Below are positions 1-6,463 of a stretch of 35,878 nucleotides of DNA, one piece after another. The notes under the pieces are model-generated. The model ran no database searches. It was not told the origin of the DNA and saw only the letters and a program-made list of their open reading frames with translations. The first letter of the stretch is position 1. Each line of letters begins with the position of its first letter. The translations under genes and the position numbers were made by a program. The stretch comes from UBA927 sp964367095. Its GTDB lineage: Bacteria; Patescibacteriota; Microgenomatia; UBA10105; UBA927. Location: positions 1 to 35,878 of the forward strand of contig CAYIXE010000005.1 in assembly GCA_964367095.1 (NCBI GenBank), read 5' to 3'.

Positions 1-1
1 T

Positions 2-418
2 CCAACTTCAGGGACAGCTCCCCTTTCACTCACTCTCAAATGTACCGGCAAAGACACTGATGGTGACATTACGGCAGTTGAGTTTACCCTGCCTGATGGC
101 ACCACAAAGCTTGTGGAACAAAACGTCGGCAGTCCTGGGTCTCTCACCACCACCTACACGGTGCCGCAAGATGGCTCCTACAATTTTTCTTGCCGCGTGC
201 GAGACAATAATCAGAAATTCTCTGATGTATCTGACGCGTGCAAAAAGTCGTTACACCTAAACGTCGAGGTGACGCCCACGCCAAGGCCGTTTGGCCCGAC
301 CAGCACCCCATCGCCAATCCCAACACCCAAAATCCCAGTCTCTGGCACGACGTCAGTACTTGGCGCATCGGTTGTGGCGGGAGGATTTCTACTGCTACTT
401 CTTGGTCTCGTCTTCTAA
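2..418 (+). CDS. C-terminal part of a PKD-like, membrane-anchored surface protein (5' truncated)
   Basis: The reading frame is open from the window edge, so the start lies outside. The visible 138 residues begin with a PKD/immunoglobulin-like beta domain: a D-x-DG-like segment (KDTDGDI), then PDGTT, then TYTVPQDGSYNFSCRVRDNN, which matches the PKD pattern of a Tyr-x-x-x-G-x-Y strand followed by V-x-D. Two cysteines (in LKCTG and FSCRV) could form a disulfide. A Pro/Thr/Ser-rich linker follows (TPTPRPFGPTSTPSPIP), then IPVSG and a C-terminal hydrophobic helix of about 20 residues ending in LLLLLGLVF. The architecture suggests an exported adhesin or coat protein held by its C-terminus. IPVSG resembles an LPxTG sorting signal, but there is no basic tail. 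The gene converges on the LCP gene. Its substrate or partner is unknown. Confidence 0.75.
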   Translation, partial: PTSGTAPLSLTLKCTGKDTDGDITAVEFTLPDGTTKLVEQNVGSPGSLTTTYTVPQDGSYNFSCRVRDNNQKFSDVSDACKKSLHLNVEVTPTPRPFGPTSTPSPIPTPKIPVSGTTSVLGASVVAGGFLLLLLGLVF

Positions 419-426
419 TAACTCGT

Positions 427-462
427 ATAAGTCTTATAGGTCTTATTAGACTTATAAGTCCA
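427..462. repeat. Four 9-nt tandem units (ATAAGTCTT-like)
   Basis: Four consecutive 9-nt units are visible: ATAAGTCTT, ATAGGTCTT, ATTAGACTT and ATAAGTCCA. The array sits between the convergent ends of the surface-protein gene and the LCP gene and overlaps the LCP stop codon. The outer units also form a 9-bp stem (426-434 with 448-456), so it may act as a weak bidirectional terminator. A T-rich stretch follows on the + strand. Confidence 0.6.
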
Positions 463-1483
463 ATTTGCTTTTTATAAACGCATGGATTTTCTCAAATGAT
501 TCTTTTGGCAAAAGTACATACCTGCCATACCAACTCTGCGGAGGCGTATAGAGCTGATCTTCTATCGATAGTTGTCCTGACTTCCCCTCCTCTACACCGA
601 TAAATAATTTACCCAGTGTCATAAGCTCCCCAACGTTCATGTCGGTATCAGATGCATCTTCAAATGCTTTATATAATAAAAGTACAAGGGAGGGATTGGT
701 CAACACATCTTTTGACATCAATCGCTCTCTTACCGCTAGAAGAACTTCTTGCTGACGCTTTCCACGGGCAAAATCCGTACCCTCTGCTCCTATAGCATTT
801 CTGCTTCGAACGTACTTTAGGGCTCTATTACCGTTCATTTGTTGCATCCCCGCTTGAAAAGAAAGCGTTTCAAATCTACACGTATATTCTTTGTCTCCAT
901 CACACATATCATTTTCTTTGCCGGCGATAGGATAATCTGGGTCGGTAAATGCTATCGGAACGTCTATCGTAATCCCACCGACTAAATCGATGATTTTTTC
1001 AAATCCTAAAAAGTTAAATACTAACGTATGTTGTATAGGCAGTCCCACCATGTCAGAAATTATCGCCTGCGAAAGTACAATCCCGCCGTCCTTTCGTTTC
1101 TGTTCTCCATAATGATAGGCGCTATTTACTTTATCTTTGAGAGTGTCAGACCAAATATCGCGAGGCACAGAAATCATAGAGAGTGATTTCTTTTCAGGAT
1201 GAAACGACAAAACAAGTTGTGTGTCCGTAAGATCAGCGCCGTCATGATTGCCTCCCGCAATACCAAGAAGTAATACGTTTACCCTACCATCAATCGCTCC
1301 CAGATCAACGCCATTGCCAAAGACGAGTGAGAGAGTGGCACGAGGTGTTAACCCTGTCGCGCTCATAAACGTATTGGCAATTACAATTCCTTTTGCAAGA
1401 AAAATAAGAAGTGTCACGACAACGGCAAAAAAAACAAGAAGGATAATCTTTGATATTTTACGTCGGTGAAAATAATGATCCAT
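452..1483 (-). CDS. LytR-CpsA-Psr (LCP) family glycopolymer ligase
   Basis: LCP enzymes transfer polyprenyl-diphosphate-linked glycopolymers onto peptidoglycan outside the cell. Here a basic N-terminus (HRRK) is followed by one transmembrane helix at about residues 10-32, a short spacer, and an LCP domain starting near residue 67 (NVLLLGIAGG). Family hallmarks are visible: the Asp-rich DLTDTQLVLSF segment, SVPRDIW near 107, and the phosphate-binding Arg region KYVRSR...DFARGKRQQ near 224-245. An ATG at 1483 is preferred over an in-frame TTG at 1489, because a TATAAT box lies at 1497-1502 and the TTG would be only about 2 nt from the predicted transcript start. The gene lies directly downstream of tpiA on the same strand. 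The polymer acted on is unknown; the lipid-linked sugar genes at 21.6-23.6 kb are plausible suppliers. Confidence 0.88.
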   Translation of the reverse strand: MDHYFHRRKISKIILLVFFAVVVTLLIFLAKGIVIANTFMSATGLTPRATLSLVFGNGVDLGAIDGRVNVLLLGIAGGNHDGADLTDTQLVLSFHPEKKSLSMISVPRDIWSDTLKDKVNSAYHYGEQKRKDGGIVLSQAIISDMVGLPIQHTLVFNFLGFEKIIDLVGGITIDVPIAFTDPDYPIAGKENDMCDGDKEYTCRFETLSFQAGMQQMNGNRALKYVRSRNAIGAEGTDFARGKRQQEVLLAVRERLMSKDVLTNPSLVLLLYKAFEDASDTDMNVGELMTLGKLFIGVEEGKSGQLSIEDQLYTPPQSWYGRYVLLPKESFEKIHAFIKSKLDL

Positions 1484-1496
1484 GGACAATGTATCG

Positions 1497-1502
1497 ATTA
1501 TA
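1497..1502 (-). promoter_or_regulatory. -10 box (TATAAT) for the LCP gene
   Basis: A perfect TATAAT on the minus strand begins directly after the tpiA stop codon. The predicted transcript would start about 7 nt before the LCP ATG. No strong -35 is seen, so LCP may be read both from tpiA and from this site. Confidence 0.5.
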
Positions 1503-2186
1503 TCAGCCCACTGCTACAGAGGAAATGACCTGTATAAATTTTTCAGCATCAAGACTTGCGCCTCCAACACCCACACCACTTATGTAGAGTTGCGAAGTGA
1601 ATCCCGAAACATTTTCTGGCACGACGCTCCCGCCATACAATACCTCAACTGGTCCTACGATATCTATAATCTCTTTGGCCGCAGCATTTGCACTTTCAGG
1701 CGTTTCTGCCTGACCAGAGCCAATCGCTGTCAACGGCTCATATAAAATAAGTCCTTTGCCCGCATAGTCAGAAATAAAACCAGTTAATTTTTTTACTTGT
1801 TCCATATCAGAAATGCACACCACAGGAATTATGCCGTTTTCTATCGCTTTTTTAGCTTTTTGACCCACCTGTTCGTCTGTTTCCAAAAGATATTTTCTCC
1901 GTTCAGAATGACCAATCATTGCATATTGGACAGCTCCTTTCACCATCGATGCTGCTATCTCACCCGTATACGCGCCGGAGTCATATGCCGAAATATCCTG
2001 CACTCCCAAAGATGAAGGGAACGTTTTGAGATCAAATAGTGATAAATGATGATACGCCGGACATATGATTACTTTCACGGTTTGCGGCAATTCACTTATA
2101 TGTTGAAGATATGTGCGTATCCAAGTGGTCGCTTCTTCTTCATTCTTATTCGACTTCCAATTACCAAGGACGTAAAGATTTTTCAT
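1503..2186 (-). CDS. tpiA: Triosephosphate isomerase
   Basis: TIM interconverts dihydroxyacetone phosphate and glyceraldehyde 3-phosphate in central glycolysis, in the cytoplasm. The 227-residue protein has the N-terminal GNWKSNK (catalytic Lys 11), the electrophile His 93 in IGHSERR, the catalytic-base Glu 150 in the flexible-loop motif LYEPLTAIGSG, and the phosphate-binding YGGSV near 184-188. It is shorter than the usual ~250 residues but lacks no catalytic element. The ATG sits one base from the scaffold gap; joining the flanks across the gap extends the frame upstream but gives no alternative start. No good ribosome-binding site lies just before the ATG. The divergent neighbour is the PcrA-like helicase. 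Confidence 0.95.
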   Translation of the reverse strand: MKNLYVLGNWKSNKNEEEATTWIRTYLQHISELPQTVKVIICPAYHHLSLFDLKTFPSSLGVQDISAYDSGAYTGEIAASMVKGAVQYAMIGHSERRKYLLETDEQVGQKAKKAIENGIIPVVCISDMEQVKKLTGFISDYAGKGLILYEPLTAIGSGQAETPESANAAAKEIIDIVGPVEVLYGGSVVPENVSGFTSQLYISGVGVGGASLDAEKFIQVISSVAVG

Positions 2187-2187
2187 A

Positions 2188-2287
2188 NNNNNNNNNNNNN
2201 NNNNNNNNNNNNNNNNNNNNNNNNNNNNNNNNNNNNNNNNNNNNNNNNNNNNNNNNNNNNNNNNNNNNNNNNNNNNNNNNNNNNNNN
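2188..2287. other. 100-N scaffold gap, probably artificial
   Basis: Exactly 100 undetermined bases. The 55 bases before the gap (2133-2187) are identical to the 55 bases after it (2288-2342), the pattern left when two contigs sharing a terminal k-mer are scaffolded instead of merged. The gap probably contains nothing. Confidence 0.9.
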
Positions 2288-2342
2288 TTCTTCTTCATTC
2301 TTATTCGACTTCCAATTACCAAGGACGTAAAGATTTTTCATA
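2288..2342. repeat. Duplicated contig end (copy of 2133-2187)
   Basis: Identical over 55 bp to 2133-2187, including the first 18 codons of tpiA. It is best read as the same genomic sequence written twice, so the apparent second tpiA start here is not a gene fragment. Confidence 0.88.
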
Positions 2343-2485
2343 CCAAGTACTAGAATTTCGACCTTTGCCTTTATGGTTTTCGAAACGCCATACTCCTTTC
2401 GTTATAAATAATCTTAATATCAGCGACTAATCATCTCGACAAATGGGCAAAGAGAAAAAACCATGTCGAAATTTCAGTACTTGGC
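2342..2485. repeat. Imperfect inverted repeat spanning the tpiA/pcrA divergent promoter region
   Basis: Arms 2342-2362 and 2465-2485 match at 18 of 21 positions in inverted orientation; each holds CCAAGTACT and AATTTCGAC blocks. The arms lie 102 bp apart, one abutting the tpiA ATG and the other 20 bp before the helicase ATG. A TATGAT box at 2487-2492 could serve the helicase. The arms could be a shared operator or the ends of a tiny non-coding element. Confidence 0.5.
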
Positions 2486-2505
2486 ATATGATAAGATTAT
2501 AAACT

Positions 2506-4353
2506 ATGGCATCAACTCTTCTCAATGACCTCAATGCTGATCAGCAAAAAGCCGTCATGCAAGCTGAGGGACCGGTGCTCATTTTAGCAGGAGCCGGAAG
2601 CGGAAAAACGAGAGTTCTTACCTATCGCGTCGCGTATCTTATAGCCGAAAAACATGTAGCAGGAACAAATATTCTTATGCTCACGTTTACCAATAAAGCA
2701 GCCGAAGAAATGAAGCTTCGTATTCGTACGCTCTTACAATCACAAAAAATATCGGACATGCCATTTGCAGGCACATTTCATTCGCTCTGCGTCACCATTC
2801 TTCGAAAATACGGCTCGCACCTCAATATTCCCACTAACTTTAGTATCTACGATGACAATGATCAGATAGACGCAATCAAGCAAGTGATGGTCAAACTGGA
2901 TATTTCACAAAAACAATACAACCCGCGAGCAGTGCTCTCCACTATTTCACAAGCCAAAAATGAAATGGTCCCGGCTTTAGAATATCCGCAATACGCTAGA
3001 GGTGACTTTCAGGAAACAGTCGCCCGCGTGTACCTTTCCTATCAACAGCTTCTTGTTACCAATGGAGCACTCGACTTTGATGATTTATTGTTTAAAACGG
3101 TCGTTCTGTTTGACAAAACCCCTGAAGTGCTCGGATTTTACCAAAACAAATATCACTATGTGCTCGTCGATGAATATCAGGATACCAACAAAGCCCAATA
3201 TATACTCACAAAACAACTCTGCGGCAGATGGCGAAATGTCACAGTCGTAGGCGACGCGTCACAAAGTATTTACCGATGGCGGGGTGCGGATTTTCGAAAT
3301 ATAGTAAACTTCAAAAATGATTTTAAAGACACAAAAACATTTGAACTTGAACAAAATTATCGCTCGACACAAATAATTCTAGACGCGGCATTTGGCGTGA
3401 TTGAGAAAAATACCACACACCCCATACTAAAGCTTTGGACCGATAGAGGAACTGGTGAAAAAATTAGTCTCTACGAAGCACGAAACGAACACGATGAAGC
3501 ATCGTACATCGCCCAAACTATTCTTCTCTCACGAGAGCCTTTTTCTCATTTTGCAATCCTCTATCGTACCAACGCGCAATCGCGCGTCCTTGAAGAAAAT
3601 TTTATACGAAACGGCATTCCATATGCACTCGTAGGAGGCACAAGATTTTATGACCGCAAAGAAATTAAAGACGTCCTTTCTTACTTGCGGCTCGTAGCAA
3701 ATCCTCATGACACAGTCTCTTTTGCACGTGCTGAAAAACTTGGAAAAACAAGATTTGCCAAATTCCAATCGTATTACGATACGTTAAAAAGCGACACGAC
3801 ACTCATAACACTCACCACCCTTGAACTTCTCGACACTATACTTAAAAAAACAAATTATCTTGAGCTCTATGACGCAAACATTGAAGAAGAAGCCATACGA
3901 CTTGAAAACATAAAGGAGTTGCGCTCGGTCGCCACAGAGTTTCCGGATCTCACTGAATTTCTTACCAATGTAGCCTTGGTTGAACAAAAAGCAACTTCAA
4001 ACAAAAAATCGGCAGACAACCGAAACACCGTCACCCTCATGACGCTTCACGCGGCCAAAGGGCTTGAATATGAAACCGTATTTATTATCGGTATGGAGGA
4101 AGGAATTTTCCCTCATAGTAGATCGCTTATGGAGAAAGAAGAATTAGAGGAAGAACGGCGATTATGCTACGTCGGTATCACACGTGCCAAAGATAAATTA
4201 CATATTACGTACGCCAACAGACGACTTTTTTTCGGAACGCGTACCCAAAACATGGTATCGCGATTTTTGGCTGATATTCCCAAACATACACTTGACGTTC
4301 AGATTTCAATTTCAAATGACAGAGGATGGCAAGAAGATACGCTATTACTTTAA
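2506..4353 (+). CDS. UvrD/PcrA-type superfamily 1 DNA helicase
   Basis: A 3'-5' ATP-dependent DNA helicase of the UvrD/Rep/PcrA family, acting in repair and replication-fork maintenance. Motifs appear in order: Q-motif region (LNADQQKAV), Walker A AGAGSGKT at residues 28-35, motif Ia LTFTNKAAEEM, FDDLL, Walker B VDEYQDTN near 221, motif III GDASQSIYRWRGA near 248, motif IV YRTNAQSR, motif V TLHAAKGLEYE near 512, and motif VI EERRLCYVGITRA near 550. At 615 residues it is about 100 shorter than typical PcrA. The 2B region after NPHDTVSF is compressed and there is little C-terminal tail. Motif III reads GDAS rather than GDDD or GDPD, and unlike the second helicase of the window it has no intein. 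It ends convergently, overlapping the stop of a small membrane protein by 4 bp. Confidence 0.93.
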   Translation: MASTLLNDLNADQQKAVMQAEGPVLILAGAGSGKTRVLTYRVAYLIAEKHVAGTNILMLTFTNKAAEEMKLRIRTLLQSQKISDMPFAGTFHSLCVTILRKYGSHLNIPTNFSIYDDNDQIDAIKQVMVKLDISQKQYNPRAVLSTISQAKNEMVPALEYPQYARGDFQETVARVYLSYQQLLVTNGALDFDDLLFKTVVLFDKTPEVLGFYQNKYHYVLVDEYQDTNKAQYILTKQLCGRWRNVTVVGDASQSIYRWRGADFRNIVNFKNDFKDTKTFELEQNYRSTQIILDAAFGVIEKNTTHPILKLWTDRGTGEKISLYEARNEHDEASYIAQTILLSREPFSHFAILYRTNAQSRVLEENFIRNGIPYALVGGTRFYDRKEIKDVLSYLRLVANPHDTVSFARAEKLGKTRFAKFQSYYDTLKSDTTLITLTTLELLDTILKKTNYLELYDANIEEEAIRLENIKELRSVATEFPDLTEFLTNVALVEQKATSNKKSADNRNTVTLMTLHAAKGLEYETVFIIGMEEGIFPHSRSLMEKEELEEERRLCYVGITRAKDKLHITYANRRLFFGTRTQNMVSRFLADIPKHTLDVQISISNDRGWQEDTLLL

Positions 4354-4529
4354 CGAAAAATAAACGGCCACACGACAAGAAACAACGTTCCCAAAACAAC
4401 GAGCGAAGCAAGAAGCATTTCAACGAAGATAAATACCTTTGCGACCCCGTGAATATTACCAAAATGAAACAACGGAGGAAGGATTCTCGGGTCAATAGGA
4501 AGCCAATCCTGTTTACCGCTCTTTTTCAT
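4350..4529 (-). CDS. Small single-pass membrane protein (59 aa)
   Basis: No family is recognised. From the ATG at 4529 the protein reads MKKSGKQDWLPIDPRILPPL, then a short polar part (HFGNIHG), then one long hydrophobic stretch of about 25 residues (VFIFVEMLLASLVVLGTLFLVVWPFIF) ending in Arg. It is therefore probably a bitopic inner-membrane protein with its N-terminus inside. The start was chosen over an in-frame codon at 4547 because a TTATCG-17-TACAAT promoter places the transcript start at this ATG. The tail overlaps the helicase stop by 4 bp. The well-formed promoter and clean signal-anchor shape argue for a real gene, but it could still be a chance frame. Confidence 0.58.
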   Translation of the reverse strand: MKKSGKQDWLPIDPRILPPLFHFGNIHGVAKVFIFVEMLLASLVVLGTLFLVVWPFIFR

Positions 4530-4535
4530 ATACAT

Positions 4536-4565
4536 ATTGTACCACAAGAAAAAACCAGCGATAAT
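4536..4565. promoter_or_regulatory. Overlapping divergent promoters (small membrane protein / FemAB-like gene)
   Basis: Plus strand: TTGTAC (4537-4542), 17-nt spacer, GATAAT (4560-4565), 7 nt before the ATG at 4573. Minus strand: TTATCG (4564-4559), 17-nt spacer, TACAAT (4541-4536), 6 nt before the ATG at 4529. Each -35 overlaps the reverse complement of the other's -10, so RNA polymerase can bind in only one orientation at a time. Both transcripts would be leaderless or nearly so. Confidence 0.62.
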
Positions 4566-4572
4566 ACGGTGT

Positions 4573-5595
4573 ATGGCTCCTCTGTCTATCGTTTACGAAA
4601 TAGTCGATACTATCAATCCAAAAATTTGGGATACGTACGTTTCCCATCCGTTACAGTCCTACGCGTGGGGGGAGTTTCGCAAAACCATGGGGATTACCGT
4701 GGTGCGCATAACGGGCAAAAAAAACAATGCAATCTTTACCTGTTTTCAGCTTACCTTTCATCGCATTCCAAAGACTAACTGGACGATAGGCTACTTCCCC
4801 AAAGGTCCTCCGGTAAATAAAGACATGCTAAATTTTCTTCGTGAAGCGGGTCATAAACAAAAAGCGCTTTTTATACAATTAGAGCCTCTTGATATTTATT
4901 CGCAATCAAACATAGAGGAATACTCTGTCCTGAATCTTCACGCGGCTTCCCGACCACTTTTTACGCCTCACACATTTGTAATAGACCTAAAACCCCCAGA
5001 AGAAAAATTACTGCAATCGTTTCACTCAAAAACCCGCTACAACATAAAGGTAGCCCAAAAACACGATGTAAAAATAAAAGAAGATAATTCGGATGCCGCT
5101 TTTTTTTCCTACTTAAAACTTACCGATGAAACGACAAAACGCCAAGGATTTTATGCACACAGTCACACGTATCATACAACTATGTGGCATACGATGAAAG
5201 AAAATAATATTGCACACCTTTTTAAAGCGACCTACCAAAACAAGCTTTTGGCGGCATGGATTGTCTTTGTATGGAAAAACTGTATGTATTACCCGTACGG
5301 TTCATCATCGCGCGAGAATCGTGAAGTCATGGCACCAACACTGCTTCTTTGGGAGCTGATTCGCTATGGTAAATCAGTCGGCTGCACATCGTTTGATCTC
5401 TGGGGCGCTTTGGGTGAAAATCCGGATCCTAAAGACCCTTGGTTTGGATTTCACCGATTCAAACTTGGATTTTCGCCTACTCTTGTGCGCTACGTAGGAT
5501 CGTTTGATCTCATTCTTCACCCTGCTCTCTACAGACTATATACTTTCGCAAACAGTTTACGATGGTTTATCCTTACTCTCTTTCGTCGCGTGTAA
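4573..5595 (+). CDS. FemAB/FemX-like peptidoglycan-bridge aminoacyltransferase (first copy)
   Basis: FemAB-family enzymes (GNAT fold) use aminoacyl-tRNA to add amino acids to the lipid II stem peptide. This 340-residue protein shows the characteristic WGEFRKTMG motif early, then TIGYFPKGPPV, FHSKTRYNIKVAQKHDVKI (the family's K-x-R-x-N-I-x-x-A motif), a C-terminal WGA(L)GENPDPKDPWFGFHRFKLGF motif and YVGSFDLIL. The start at 4573 is preferred over an in-frame upstream ATG at 4537 because the promoter's GATAAT box is 7 nt before it and the longer start would lie inside the promoter. A second FemAB-like gene follows after 9 nt. The amino acid added and its tRNA are not predictable from the sequence. 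Confidence 0.85.
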   Translation: MAPLSIVYEIVDTINPKIWDTYVSHPLQSYAWGEFRKTMGITVVRITGKKNNAIFTCFQLTFHRIPKTNWTIGYFPKGPPVNKDMLNFLREAGHKQKALFIQLEPLDIYSQSNIEEYSVLNLHAASRPLFTPHTFVIDLKPPEEKLLQSFHSKTRYNIKVAQKHDVKIKEDNSDAAFFSYLKLTDETTKRQGFYAHSHTYHTTMWHTMKENNIAHLFKATYQNKLLAAWIVFVWKNCMYYPYGSSSRENREVMAPTLLLWELIRYGKSVGCTSFDLWGALGENPDPKDPWFGFHRFKLGFSPTLVRYVGSFDLILHPALYRLYTFANSLRWFILTLFRRV

Positions 5596-5604
5596 GATAC
5601 GTAT

Positions 5605-6429
5605 ATGGAAATACAGCAATCCCCTCTGTTTGTTCAATACATAAAAAAATTAGGCTGGACTACCGAAAAAATCGGAAAATATACTATTTTTATCAAATCA
5701 TTTTTCTTTATGGGAGCGATTGGGAAACTCCAACGCACGACAACATTGCCTTCTTATAAAAAAGTTATTGCTTTAATAAAAAAATACCGTATCAAATTAC
5801 TCGTCGTTGAACCAGACAGTAAAATATCTTCAAAAACTTTTTCACTTTGGATTGACCATATTAAGCCATATGTACGAATTTCTACTGCACATTACCTTTC
5901 AACGAAAACAATTCGTGTGGATCTTACGCCATCAGAAGAAAACATCTTTCATATCTTTCAAGAAGCTAAACGCAGAGCAGTAAGACGGGCAAGATCACTG
6001 GGTGTTACGATCCGAGAATCTACCGATATACAAAAGCTTCTGACATTCAAGGCAAAAACTGCAGGATTTTTGGGGAGCTTAACCACATATGGAGTAAAAG
6101 AACTCTGGCCAATATTTTCTCCCGAAAACGCAACCATACTATTGGCGTACAACAAAAATGAGATTGTGGTAGGTGGGGTGTTGCTTCTCTATTGGAACAA
6201 TATTTCGTATTACTGGATAGTGGGCGCTACAAAAGAGGGGAAAAAACTTTTCGCCCCCACACTTCTTGTCTTGGAATCCCTAAAAACTGCTAAAAAAAAT
6301 GGATGCACCTCTTTTGATTTTGTAGGTGTATGGGATGAACGACTCCCCAAAGAAAATCTTAACTGGCAAGGATTTACCAAATTTAAAGAAGGATTTGGAG
6401 GCAAAGAATTATATTATCCACTTTGTTAA
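5605..6429 (+). CDS. FemAB-like aminoacyltransferase (second copy)
   Basis: A second, more divergent FemAB/GNAT-type protein of 274 residues. It retains FQEAKRRAVRRARSLGVTI, aligned with the K-x-R-x-N-I-x-x-A region of its neighbour, GGVLLLYWNNISYYWIVGA (the acyl-acceptor core strand), and a C-terminal FDFVGVWDERLP...WQGFTKFKEGFGG motif. It is about 65 residues shorter than the upstream copy, mainly in the N-terminal subdomain. A TAAGAT hexamer made from the upstream stop codon lies exactly 6 nt before the ATG and may give a leaderless transcript, although the gene could also be read from the upstream promoter. Paired Fem proteins usually add successive residues of one bridge, which is the likely relationship here. 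The gene ends convergently with the SLH gene. Confidence 0.8.
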   Translation: MEIQQSPLFVQYIKKLGWTTEKIGKYTIFIKSFFFMGAIGKLQRTTTLPSYKKVIALIKKYRIKLLVVEPDSKISSKTFSLWIDHIKPYVRISTAHYLSTKTIRVDLTPSEENIFHIFQEAKRRAVRRARSLGVTIRESTDIQKLLTFKAKTAGFLGSLTTYGVKELWPIFSPENATILLAYNKNEIVVGGVLLLYWNNISYYWIVGATKEGKKLFAPTLLVLESLKTAKKNGCTSFDFVGVWDERLPKENLNWQGFTKFKEGFGGKELYYPLC

Positions 6430-6463
6430 GCTTCATAAAGATAGTATAGCGCAGCTTTGTGGT

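Noticed and set aside
2046..2353. Open frames reading across the N run.
   Set aside because: They depend on undetermined bases and on the duplicated contig end.
2371..2391. A 6-codon frame (MAFRKP) with a strong AAAGGAG just upstream, before tpiA.
   Set aside because: The spacing of the Shine-Dalgarno to this ATG is only 1 nt, too short for normal use. It may be a leader or a leftover regulatory site, but nothing decides it.
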